Source: Thelonectria olida
Taxonomy: Eukaryota; Ascomycota; Sordariomycetes; Hypocreales; Nectriaceae
DNA length: 64,000 nt
NCBI GenBank assembly: GCA_020736575.1
Contig: JAGPYM010000003.1
Location: forward strand, 1,674,001-1,738,000
Reading direction: 5' to 3'
The notes beneath the pieces were generated by a model that worked only from the letters and a program-made list of their open reading frames with translations, had not been told where the DNA came from and made no database searches. Position numbers and translations under genes: made by a program. Shown one piece after another: positions 54,052 to 64,000 of this stretch (its first letter is position 1; each line of letters begins with the position of its first letter).

Positions 54052-57000
54052 ATGGGTGGAGGCGGCGAGCTCAAGGGCAATGGCTCTTACCCCATCCTCG
54101 TCAAGCACCCCGTCGGCGTGCCCAAAACGAGTCTTCTGAAGGGCCGTATCGAGCCGTTCTATAAGCCAGGACAGTATGAAAAGGTCAACCTTCTCGCGTA
54201 AGTCCCAATGCCGCACAATGCACATAGCCAGACACGTAGCATAAAGTACGCAACGGCTGACACGTCCTCTCTAGGAATATGTACAATGCTAGATACTCGG
54301 GCAAGCCTCATGTCCGCATTTCAGTCTGGGACGCACCAGAGACTACCCGTCCCTCATTTGAAGAAGCCACCAGCCATGAGTTCACCAAAACACACATCGG
54401 CGCGTCTTTCGGCCCCTCGTGGTCTACCCACTGGTTCAAGCTGGTGCTCGTCATTCCCGATGAAATTGTCGACGAGGAGCTCATTGAGCTTCACTGGGAT
54501 GCCAACAACGAAGGCACCGTATGGACTGAAGACGGTGTTCCAATCCAGGGTCTCACCGGCAGTGGTGAACGTATCGAGTGGATCATCCCCAAATCCTTCC
54601 GTGACGGCAATGAGCATACAATCTACATCGAAATGGCCTGCAATGGTATGTTTGGGAATGCACCTAATGGTCAGACTAGCATTGCGCCGCCCGACCCAAA
54701 CAAACGCTTTACTCTCGGCAAGGCCGACATTGTCGCCGTCAACGTCCCCGCTCGCATGCTTCACATCGACATGTGGGAGCTCGGAGATGCAGCGCGCGAG
54801 CTGCCAGAGAACGGCGCAGAGCAAAATCGAGCTCTGGCCGTTGCCATGAAGATCATCAACACTTTCCAGCTCAATGACCAAGAGTCGATCCTCAAATGCC
54901 GAAAGATCGCTCAAGAGGTTTTGGGTCCCGATGTAGATTCCCACCGAGTCTATGAGGTGGGAAAAGAGCCCGTAGTCTATGGAATTGGCCATTGTCACAT
55001 TGACAGTTGTTGGCTGTGGCCCTGGGCGGAGACGAAGCGCAAAGTCGTTCGGTCTTGGACGAACCAGTGCGATCTCATGGATCGATACCCCGAGGCCAAC
55101 TTTGCGTGCTCCCAGGCTCAGCAGTACAAGTGGCTGAAGCAGATTTATCCCGCCGCCTATCAACGTGTCAAGGCCAAGGTTTTGGAAGGTCAGTTCCATC
55201 CCATCGGTGGCAGCTGGGTCGAGCACGATACCAATATGCCTTGCGGCGAGTCTCTTGTCCGTCAGTTCTTCTACGGTCAGAGATTCTTTGAGGCTGAGTT
55301 CGGCTCGCGATGCCGCACTTTCTGGCTGCCTGACACGTTTGGATACTCGAGCCAACTTCCCCAGCTTTGCCGGCTGGCTGGAATGGACCGCTTCATGACG
55401 CAGAAGTTGAGCTGGAACAACATCAACAACTTCCCCCACACTACCTTCATGTGGGTGAGTCCCGACGGCAGTCAAGTCATCTGTCACATGCCCCCCTCAG
55501 AAACATACACATCAGATGCCAATTTTGGCGATGTGAAGAGGAGCATCTCACAGCACAAGACCTTGCGTGTCGATGACTCGTCTCTGCTTGTCTTTGGCAA
55601 GGGGGATGGCGGCGGCGGCCCGACTTGGCAACATTTTGAGAAGCTCCGAAGATGCGCAGGCATTAGCAATACCATCGGTGGCATCCCAAAGGTGAAGCTC
55701 GGCCTATCGGTTGACGACTTCTTCGACCGCCTTAGCTCCAAGGTAGGCGAGTTTCCAACCTGGTACGGCGAGTTGTACTTTGAACTCCACCGCGGCACCT
55801 ACACAACCCAGGCCAACAACAAGTACTACAACCGGAAGGCCGAGGTTATGCTAAGAGATATCGAGCAACTTGCTACGATTGCTTCCATTCAGAACTCGTC
55901 GTACAAGTATCCATCTGAGGATATAGATGACATGTGGGAGGCTGTGCTTCTTTGCCAATTCCATGACTGTCTGCCCGGAAGCAGTATCGAGATGTGCTAC
56001 GATGATTCGGATGAGGTGAGGATGCCACTCGATCAGTTACTGAACTTGATGCTAATGATTCCCAGCTTTATTCCAAAGTATTTGAGACGGGCAAGAAGTT
56101 GCTCAATGAGCTCTACGACACTTTTGATCTCGTGGATACTCGCACCGATTGTCCTCACAAGTCTGTTGCCATCAACACTCTTCCCTGGCACCGCGAGGAG
56201 CTTGTCGAAATTTCAAGCACCGAGGTTGCTGTTGCCAGTGGCGATGGGCAGATGGTTTTGCTGCGTCCCCTCGAGATTCAGGATGAAGAACCCGCAGTTT
56301 CTGTCTCGGAGGATTCGCACAATGTCTTTGTCCTTCAAAATGACCAACTCCGTGTCGTTGTTGATGGAGGTTGCATTACCTCTCTTCGAGACCTTGTCAA
56401 CGACCGTGAGATCATTGAAAAGGGCGGAAAGGCCAACAAGTTTGTCATCTTTGACGACATTCCTCTCTACTGGCAAGCGTGGGACGTGGAGGTCTATCAC
56501 TTGGACACTCGCAGATCCCTGGAGTACGGCAAGACGACCATTTTCGAGCAGAAGCCTCATCGTGTTACCCTGGTGACTGATGTCAAGATTAGTGGACGCA
56601 GTTCACTCAAGGCTTACATTACCCTCTCTGCAGCACTTGATGGCCAACCCTCTCAGGTCGAGTGCTCTGCCGAGGTGGAGTGGCATGAGAACTCTAAGTT
56701 CCTCAAGGTTGAGTTCCCTGTAGACATTGTCAACACAGAAGCTTCGTATGAAACGGCCTACAGCATCACCAGACGACCTACTCACTACAACACGAGCTGG
56801 GACATGGCCAAGTTTGAGGTGTGCTGTCACCGATTTGCGGATCTCTCGGAGCACAATTATGGGGTTTCTATCCTCAACGACAGCAAGTACGGGTTCGCTA
56901 CTGCTGGGAAGCTGATGCGCCTGTCCCTTCTTCGTTCTCCCAAGGCTCCTGATGCGAATGCAGATATGGGACGCCATTCCATTCGCTGGGCCATCTTCCC

Positions 57001-57418
57001 GCACACGGGAAGTCTCTCGTCGGCCACTGTCAGAGCGGCGTACGAATTCAACAACCCACTCAAGCTATTGTCTGGATCATCTATGGCTATTCAGACTCTC
57101 TCCGAATCGCCCATCAAGCTGATCAACGCAGACGAGTCTCAATCACTCATTCTAGATGCAATCAAACGAGGACATGATGATGAAGATGTCAGCCGCGATC
57201 AGAACATTCGTGTCAACAAAGGACAGAGCATCATTTGCCGAGTATACGAATCCCTAGGTGGCCATAGCAGGGCCACGATTGAGACCAAGTATGACTTGCA
57301 GCGAGTTACAAAGACGAATATCTTGGAAGACGATCTCGAAGAAATCAGCTTCGAAGACGGCAAGTTTCACATCAAGCTTCGTCCATACGAGGTAGCAACG
57401 TTTAAGCTCCAATTGTAG
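54052..57418 (+). CDS. AMS1: Vacuolar alpha-mannosidase Ams1 (GH38)
   Basis: Three exons: 54052..54197, 54275..56015 and 56066..57418, giving 1,079 residues, nearly the size of yeast Ams1. Introns are GTAAGT to TCTAG and GTGAGG to CCCAG. GH38 features: zinc-binding GIGHCHIDSCWLWPWAE at about residue 285, the catalytic nucleophile Asp in FWLPDTFGYSSQLPQL, a later zinc His in LCQFHDCLPGSSIEMCYDD just before intron 2, and the beta-rich mannosidase C-terminal domain. There is no signal peptide. In yeast the enzyme reaches the vacuole directly from the cytoplasm by a selective autophagy route and trims free oligomannosides. Assignment is firm. Confidence 0.95.
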
Positions 57419-57897
57419 GGCGTTGGAGAACCCCAATGCGCCTGCCCGGGGTCATTTCAAATCGTTCTGGAGCTCTGATCCTTGAAGTTGGGTTGAATAC
57501 GATTAGCGTTGCACTCGGCAGCAGGTATATATAGATATGATGGCATGGAAGACTGGTTAGCAATGGTTATGATGGACAGAATGATGGCGGACACGAGAAC
57601 GAGCAGGGCACGGCAAGGCTTCTTTCGACATGTTAAAATGATTATGCTAGTACCTCATAGCAAGTTGAACGTGAGTACGATCAATTCCTCTAGTAACTCA
57701 ATTTCCCCAAACGCCGCTGCCCATTCGTGAGACACGGCATATAGTGCCTGGTCAAGCTAAGCGAAGTCATGAATGAAGCTAATTTTGCCCGATAAAGACA
57801 GAAAATGCATGAAATACGTTATCCTACAGCCTCCTCTGATCTCGCAACTCACTGCCGCCCCGTCCACTCCCCTTCAGACAGAAAGGCGCATTGTTAC
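57419..57897. other. Convergent 3' intergenic region
   Basis: 3' UTRs of Ams1 (+) and the kinase (-). Nothing else is seen. Confidence 0.4.
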
Positions 57898-59236
57898 TTA
57901 GTTGCCGTCACCAGGGAGTTCCTCAATGACATTTTGAACAAGGGCGATGAGCTCGTCGATGTCGGGTCGCTCAGCCGGCTCGACATGCAGACACTTTCGT
58001 ACAACCTCGCGAATAGGCTCGCTAATCTCGACGACAGGAGCCGCCTGCTGCTGTTGCGCCTGCGGTCGCATGCTGTTGTTACGCTTGACGCCCTTGGGGC
58101 CTTCATCGGGGAAGCGCCAGTCGCCGCCAAGAACGCAAAGCGAGAGCGTGCCACCCGTCTCGTCGGAGCGCATCTCGAAGGGGGACTTGCCGACGAGACA
58201 GGCGTAGAGGGTGCAACCAAGGGACCAAATGTCGACCTTGGTGTCAACGATGGTGCCGGTGCGGACGTCGAAGAGCTCGGGGGCACGGTAGGGCATGGTC
58301 GAATGCTCGGCGGCAGTATCTTGGATTTGAAGGGCGAGGGACTGAGAGGTGACGGGAATCGGGGACTGGGCGACGGAGCCGAGATCCATGAGGATGGGGT
58401 TAGAGCCGCTATCATCGATCATGATGTTTCCTTTTGGGCGTAAGCGCTTGGTTCATTAGAGACATGAAAGCAGAGGGCTTACCTGGCTTGATATCTCTAT
58501 GGGCATAGGACTGGTTTACCGTCCTGCCACCGCTGACCTGGTTCTCGGCCTCCATCAAAGGTCTTTCTTGCTCACCCTCCTCTTCTTCTTCGGTCCGCTT
58601 GCCCCTCGTGTTCATTCTCCTGCCAGAGTCCTCATCGTTGCCCATGTCCATACGCTCGACGGCAGGCCTGTAATTGTGCATTGCGGCCAGAGCCTTGCAC
58701 ACGCCCAGGAAGAGCAGCATGAGACGGCGCTCGGGGAACTTGTCGTGGTTTACGAGGTTTGCGTTGATCATGTCTTGCAGGTTGCCGCGCTTAAAGTATG
58801 GCAGAAGCACATAGACCGTCTTGGTGGACTCGTCGGCGCCGCGCTCGGTGGCGACGGAGTGGTCGATGGCGGAGATGATGCTTGGTATATGGTGGAAGAG
58901 GCGGTAGGCGTCGACCTCGCGCATGGCCTGCTGGACGGACTCGGCGCCAAAGGGGCAGCGGATCTTCTTGAGCGCAAACAGCTCATGGGTGCTGGTGTCT
59001 TCGACGAGGTAAACGTAGGAGAAGCCGCCCTGAACGCTGGCAGTCAGTACAATGGGTTGAGCGAGAAGCTATTTGCACTCGTTTTTGAAGCGAGCAGAGG
59101 AGGTGATGAGGCTCACCTCGCCAAGCAGCCGTAGGATCTTGAAGCTCCGGTTGTTGATTTTGAGGGTGGGCGATCCGGGGAAGCAGTTGAGACAGTTCCC
59201 GAAGGAGTAGAAGAGGTCTTGCAGGATCTGCGCCAT
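57898..59236 (-). CDS. STK16/MPSK1-like serine/threonine kinase (NAK family)
   Basis: Three exons: 59117..59236, 58483..59029 and 57898..58430. Introns are GTGAGC to TTCAG and GTAAGC to AAAAG; the product is 399 residues. Exon 1 ends at the glycine loop, and the join gives LGEGGFSYVYLVED. Lys is in FALKKIRCPFG. The catalytic loop is YAHRDIKPGN, with DLG in place of DFG (ILMDLGSVAQ) and APE in MPYRAPELF. GGFSYV and the DLGS segment are family marks of STK16, an enzyme linked to secretory-pathway membranes. The N-terminus has no Gly2 myristoylation site but a Cys pair (FGNCLNCFPG) that could be palmitoylated. A charged insert of about 55 residues (about 161-214) precedes the catalytic loop. Active-site residues are complete. 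Confidence 0.92.
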
Positions 59237-60305
59237 GACGACGGTGGTGTGTAGTTACTGCAGCGTCGTGTGCCAATTATGGTGTGCTCTATCCTCAGGC
59301 GCGTATGTCGTCGAAGAATGACGTCTCGGCGTTAATAGAAGTGAAGCCGGTCGAGATAAGTCGTCGTGTGTGGGTCAGAAACGGGATCCGGATGTTGGTT
59401 TGGATTGCTTCGTAGAAGGGGAGTGCAACGGGCGGACGCAGGCTTGCTGATGAGACAGGCGCAATTGGTTCGTAGCTTGGTTTGGTGTCGGGGATGCGAA
59501 AGACAACAACACAGCAATAGTCGATAGGTAAAGCTGGAAAGCTGACACGGATTTGCGTCTTGGCTGAAGCTCAGCCACGCAACGAGAGCTCAGCCCTCAG
59601 GCGCCACGATAGCATCTGCAAAGGACGAGCGCGGCAGGCCCATGCTTGCGTCGGGAAGGGTACGTACCGGGCCTTCCGTTCTGGGGGGAGACTGTTGGAG
59701 TGCGTAACGACTGACGGATCACATTGCTGGTCCGTGCGAGGATGTGGGTTCCTTCCTTCCATCCCACCCTTTCGCACCGACCACCCGGAAGAGCCGCCCA
59801 CTCAAATGTCCATTATCTCTCTGATTATTATAGGGCTTGTCCGTTCGCGCAATCGGGATCCTCTCGACGGCCACTTCCTTCCATTGCAGCCTCGTTCGAC
59901 TTCGTCACTTTGAAAAATGAAGGAGCCTGATAACTTTCAGAAAAAAATCATATTGAAGACAAACAAAACTAGCTTCCCTGGACGCTTTTTATTCCCGCTC
60001 TAATCGAAATGCTAGTCATCCCCCCATTGCTCCAATCCTGTATCCATTTGACCTCCTGTGTGAAGCATACCAGGCACAACCGTCCCAGGGAGGCCACACC
60101 GATTCTTAATGTCAATACCCGATAGTGATGCGTTTGCGGCGGTCTCTCTGCTGATATAGATAAGTGCAAGATCATGCTGATTCAAGCGATATCACCCAAT
60201 CCCCTAAGCATGCTCATTGCCTTCCGGCCAGTTCTAACAACACTTCCTGCTTCCGACAACTAATTTTCTCAACTCCTGACCCCTTCAATCATTTCTCCAG
60301 CATCT
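59237..60305. other. Intergenic region, kinase promoter / Snt2 3' flank
   Basis: 1.07 kb comprising the 5' region of the kinase (-) and the 3' UTR of Snt2 (-). No gene or RNA is recognised. Confidence 0.4.
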
Positions 60306-63300
60306 TTACGACAGCAAATTTCGCAGGGACGGACTGGCACTGGCCCCGCTCGCTGGTCGGCTCTCCGGTGGTCTTGGTGGTTCATGCGGAGGTGGTAGTC
60401 CATGGGGGCCCTGGGGACCCGAGTATGGTGGCCTCGGGGGATGGAGACCCTGAGCAAACCCATCACCCCTAGGAGGAGGCGCTCCGTTGCTCATGTTAGG
60501 TGGCGGTAGATGCGCCGGCGGCCCGTGAGGCGCGTGTGTGTGATAGGGATGGGAGTATCGCGGTGGTGGTGCTGGGCCACTCATTCGTCGAGGTGATGGG
60601 GGCAGTCCATTCACGTATGGCGGCGGACCATGAACTGCCGGATGGCTCATAGGCAAAGGACCCGGTGGGGGAGGGCCGGAGAGCGGTGGAGGACCTGAGA
60701 TTGGTGGAGGACCAGATATCGGTGGAGGTCGAAGGGATGAGAGGTGTGGCGGATTATGTAGCGGAGGGGGTCCCCCATTCAAGTGCCGAGGGGGTGACCC
60801 ATGTTGGCTGCCAGGCCGAGCACCCCAATCATCGTATCTTCCAATTGCAAGAGGAGGAGGAGGAGGAGGGTAGGCAGGACCAGTTGGTGCTGGTGCTGGT
60901 CGCGGACCAAGACTATGATCCGGAGCATGAGCGGGGGCTTGAAGTGGAGGAGGGCCAGAATGGGGTGGATGAGTTGGCCAGACGTAAGTAGAAGGATGAG
61001 CCTCGCGATGGTTTGGGACCAGCGGCGGTGGGCTACGCACCGACGGTACTGCTGCGGCCGCTGCTGCAGCTGGCAAGCTGGGTTCGCGAGGCGGAGGCCG
61101 AGGTGCTTCAGCAACAGGGGGCGACAATTTCGGAGGGTGTGGCCTTGGTGTGCGATGTGTCTTGTGACATTTGTGGCACTGGAACCTACGCTGTTCAACA
61201 AACTTCAGAGCCTCGCTTCCGAGAAGGCCGTAATGCCCGTTCGTGAGCTCCCGTTCCTGTGAGTAATCTGTCGGCCACCACTTGGGACTGACATCAATGC
61301 CGCAGCTGATGCAGACTTTCTCGCCCGGATGTCGTGAGCCCGAGGCTGCATCCCCATTCTCCGCTTGCCGCTGGTGGTTGACGGTTCCATTAGCTGGAAT
61401 GGTCGTCGTGGAAGATCGTCGCATTCCAGGTTGCGTTGGTGTCCCAGTCATCTTGGCCGCTGTCGTCATCAGGTTTGCTTTGCGAACTGTGCCTGTGAGG
61501 GCGAGATCCGCCTGCTTAAAATTCTGAACGTAGAGCTGAAGAGCATTTAACCCGGATTCATCCGCTGGATCTTGCATGTGATGGACGATGGTCTTGGTGG
61601 GAGCGTGATCCTTGCACCATATGTTGGCCGACATCGTACCACTCTCCCCATTGATGGCCACGATGTTGAATTGATCTCGACGTGAGCTTTTGACTGGAGT
61701 GACATCAAATCCGAGAATGTGGCCATGCTGCCGGGCGCATTCGACGTGGTCTATTCCGTTAGTTAAGATAGGAACCGCGTCGTTGCATTTCACATGGACT
61801 TACAAGGCGTGCGGCATTGATGGCATGAAACACATGCACCTTCCTTCTTGTTGCAAATCACACAATTTTCGTCATATCTCGCTCTTGGGATCGAAGGAAT
61901 CCCTTCAGAAGGTTCCAGTGCCTTGGCTCTGCCAAACTTCACTTCCGGGGTCCAGACGGCGCACGTCACATGAACCCAGTTGTTGTCGGCAGTCCTTTTC
62001 AGTGGTTCGCGGGGGTTGACAGGGCGGTTCATCTCTTCCTGCTTCTTACGATAGAATTCAGCCGCCTTCTTGGCTTGTTGCACCTCCTGTCGTTCTCTTT
62101 CGCGTTCCTTTTCGGACATCTTCTTCTTGTGATGAGTGAGTTTCGGCTGCTCCACAAAGTCATGCTCTGTGTTCTCGACGGGGCAAAGGACACATTTGTA
62201 TTGCTGTGATGCATTAGTACATTAGAACATTTCCATATGTCAATCCACTTACAATTGAGACCTGAGGGTTCTTATCGTTGGTGCACATGTCGCAAGTCCA
62301 CTTGCCAGAGTTACGGTTGTCATTAACACCATAGCAGTTGCGATGAACTGTAAGACGGCATTCTCGGCATGACAGATGCTGGTCTCCTTGAGGCTCCAGC
62401 TGGTTGCAAATGGCGCAGGGGAGGACCCGAGGTTTGGGGATCTCGGGAACCTTGGCAGCCTCGACAATTTTGTCCTTCTTTTTCGAAGTCACAGATGCTG
62501 CCGTACTGCCAGCGTCAGAATGGGCGGGGGTTGCCTCCTTCTCTGGCGGCGCGCCCTTGAGCTTCTTTCTGGGAGGCTCTTGTGCGTGGCTGACAGCGGG
62601 CGGTGTCGGGACTCGTTCCGGAGTCATCATACCCATCTCTTGGGCAGCCTGCAGCTCTTTGAGGAGTTCCTCGTCTTGCTTCCGCTTCCAGGCCCTTCCG
62701 CCAGCCTGGGCGACCTTCTTAGCCACCTCCTCCATGTCTTCCCATCGAATAGCGTAGCGGCGCCAAAGCTCAGCACATCGGCGACACAAGGCCATTACAG
62801 GCTGCTCCTCTCCCTTATCCTTGTTCGATGACTTTCCGCTACCTTCAGCAATTGGCGCCTGGATTGAATTGGGGGCCCTTCGCCACTGTCGAGAGGTGGT
62901 CGTCGAACAAAACTGACACGAGAAGCCCCGTTTCTTTTCGGCGGCCTTGTCATTGTCGAAGGCAGAATCGTCGTCATTGTCGGCAACGTCGTCAGCGTAC
63001 CTAGTTGCTTCCGTCTCGGCTTTCTTAGCCTCCTTCTTTCCTTTGCGACCAGGGAAATTGGCCCAGATCTCTTTGCCACGCTTGGTCTTTTTCCAGGTAT
63101 AATAGTAGCGAGTGACTGTGCCGGGAGCCAACGTCTTAACGTGCTTCTTGACAAGATGCAGTTCTGAACCGTACTTTGCGACGCCCTCCTCGAATTTTTT
63201 CTGCTCTGCCGGGGTTAACTCGGGCTCTTTGAACGCAGCCTTCTCCGTCTCAGCCAAGATTCCAAAAGCCCGCTTCGTGTTGTAGCCAGCGTGAAATAAG

Positions 63301-64000
63301 CTCTCCATGGCGACGTCTTTGAGGTTCGTTGACAGCGGTGGTAAGCCAAATTCCTTGGCCTTTTTCTGCGCATCCTTCATGTACTGCTTCATTTCGGGTC
63401 CCGAGATGGCATCGTTTGGGGGGGGAGCCAAAGTGGCGTCACCGTGCTGTTTGGGTCATCTTCATCGTGGTCCTCTCCGCGAACTGTGTATCCTGGAGGC
63501 ATGTCCTGCACCCACTTGGGTCGTTTTCCCCGCTCAGCTTTGTGAGCTTCGATGGCTGCCTGGTTCTCCTTGGACCACTTCACGTTGCCCTTGCCGTTCT
63601 TTTTCAGCTCCGGGGGCTTGACATACTCAACTGGTCGGCCTGGCCAAGGCGTCACATTGGCTTGGTTCCTTGGACCGATGCGGGTACTAGCGCGTGGGTA
63701 AATGCGATCGTCGTAGTCGAGAGCATCTTGGGGCTTGCAATGCATGCCGAGGTAACGATAAGGCCAAAGGCTCGCTTGATAGATCTGTTCAGCGGTGCCT
63801 TCATGATGGACCTCATCGTCCGGGCTCGTGCGGCCAGTTTCTGCGCCCTGAGGGTCGTCATCATCTTCATCCATGAGGTCGTCATCGTCGCCTTCGCCAT
63901 GAGGATCATTAATGTTGGGAGTGTTGCGAGCTTCCAACTTGCGTTCCTGGGCGCGACTACAAGCCGCGCAGGACCAAGCAAAACCACGCGATGGTTTTTT
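60306..64000 (-). CDS. SNT2: Snt2-type chromatin regulator (PHD, ELM2, SANT, GATA-like, ePHD), 5' end beyond window
   Basis: The N-terminus (expected BAH domain and start of the first PHD finger) lies past the right edge. Exons seen: about 62253..64000, 61804..62203 and 60306..61750. In order they encode the end of a PHD finger (GFAWSCAACSRAQERK), acidic linker, ELM2-like region (FGLPPL...MESLFHAGYNTKRA), SANT (FEEGVAKYGSELHLVKKHV) and a GATA-like finger (CQFCSTTTSRQW...CRRC). A PHD (CAICNQLEPQGDQHLSCREC) and an extended PHD (CVLCPVE...WVHVTCAVWTPEV...YHVECARQHG) follow. Downstream is a further CISCGIDVSPKWW finger and a roughly 270-residue Pro-rich tail. Snt2 reads histone marks in a deacetylase complex for stress response and, in fungi, development. 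The frame breaks at a C8 run near 63418-63425: the upstream frame ends TVTPLWLPP and the downstream one resumes PPNDAISGPEM. No intron fits there, so a missing base or real frameshift is likely. Confidence 0.88.

Noticed and set aside
54354..55487. 377-codon open frame antisense to Ams1
   Set aside because: Opposite the conserved catalytic half of GH38; no domain of its own.
1..64000. CRISPR arrays, bacterial operons, integrated virus or intact transposon
   Set aside because: No regularly spaced identical repeats, terminal repeats with transposase, reverse transcriptase or viral genes are seen; gene structure is plainly fungal nuclear.

Overview
The window is nuclear DNA from a filamentous ascomycete, most likely a Sordariomycete (Hypocreales-like). 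The evidence is intron-rich genes with short introns (about 42-145 nt, GT-AG, CTRAY branch sites), Zn2Cys6 and bZIP-DUF3425 regulators, many MFS transporters, and fungal orthologues of Snt2, Iwr1, Rcm1, Ams1 and STK16-type kinases. Exon joins were worked out by hand from splice signals and reading-frame continuity; each recommended join keeps frame, with one exception in the Snt2 gene.

Layout. 0-6.2 kb: the 5' part of an unrecognised Ser-rich regulator on the minus strand, then a long gene-free stretch. 6.2-11.7 kb: an F-box/LRR protein ending in a CaaX-like tetrapeptide, a bZIP-DUF3425 factor, and a tau55-like histidine phosphatase. 11.7-16.8 kb: no gene recognised. 16.8-27.4 kb: a conserved fungal protein, Iwr1, a DHA2-type MFS transporter, a decayed MFS pseudogene, and the rRNA methyltransferase Rcm1/NSUN5. 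27.6-39.9 kb: a seven-gene catabolic cluster. 40.0-40.5 kb: three tandem intron-containing tRNA-Trp-type genes. 40.8-51.7 kb: a second accessory block (2OG-Fe(II) dioxygenase, epoxide hydrolase, Zn2Cys6 regulator, 76-aa protein, quinone reductase-like MDR, amidohydrolase, Dal5-type transporter). 54-64 kb: vacuolar alpha-mannosidase Ams1, an STK16-like kinase, and the 3' part of the chromatin regulator Snt2, cut by the window edge.

The main discovery is the 27.6-39.9 kb cluster. It encodes an aldehyde dehydrogenase, a ThDP-dependent 2-oxoacid decarboxylase, an FMN 2-hydroxyacid oxidase/dehydrogenase ending in the peroxisomal signal SRL, a salicylate-hydroxylase-like FAD monooxygenase, an acid-type MFS transporter, a Zn2Cys6 activator and a 3-oxoadipate-enol-lactonase-like hydrolase. 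Three of these match the steps of a mandelate-type pathway: aryl glycolate to aryl glyoxylate to aryl aldehyde to aryl acid, followed by ring hydroxylation. A near-identical palindrome (core GGAAGCATGCTTCCGA, layout CGG-N10-CCG) occurs in the ALDH/decarboxylase and regulator/hydrolase divergent promoters. Degenerate copies lie in front of the hydroxyacid oxidase gene and, twice, between the monooxygenase and the transporter. This looks like a self-contained regulon under its own zinc-cluster protein. The substrate itself is inferred, not shown.
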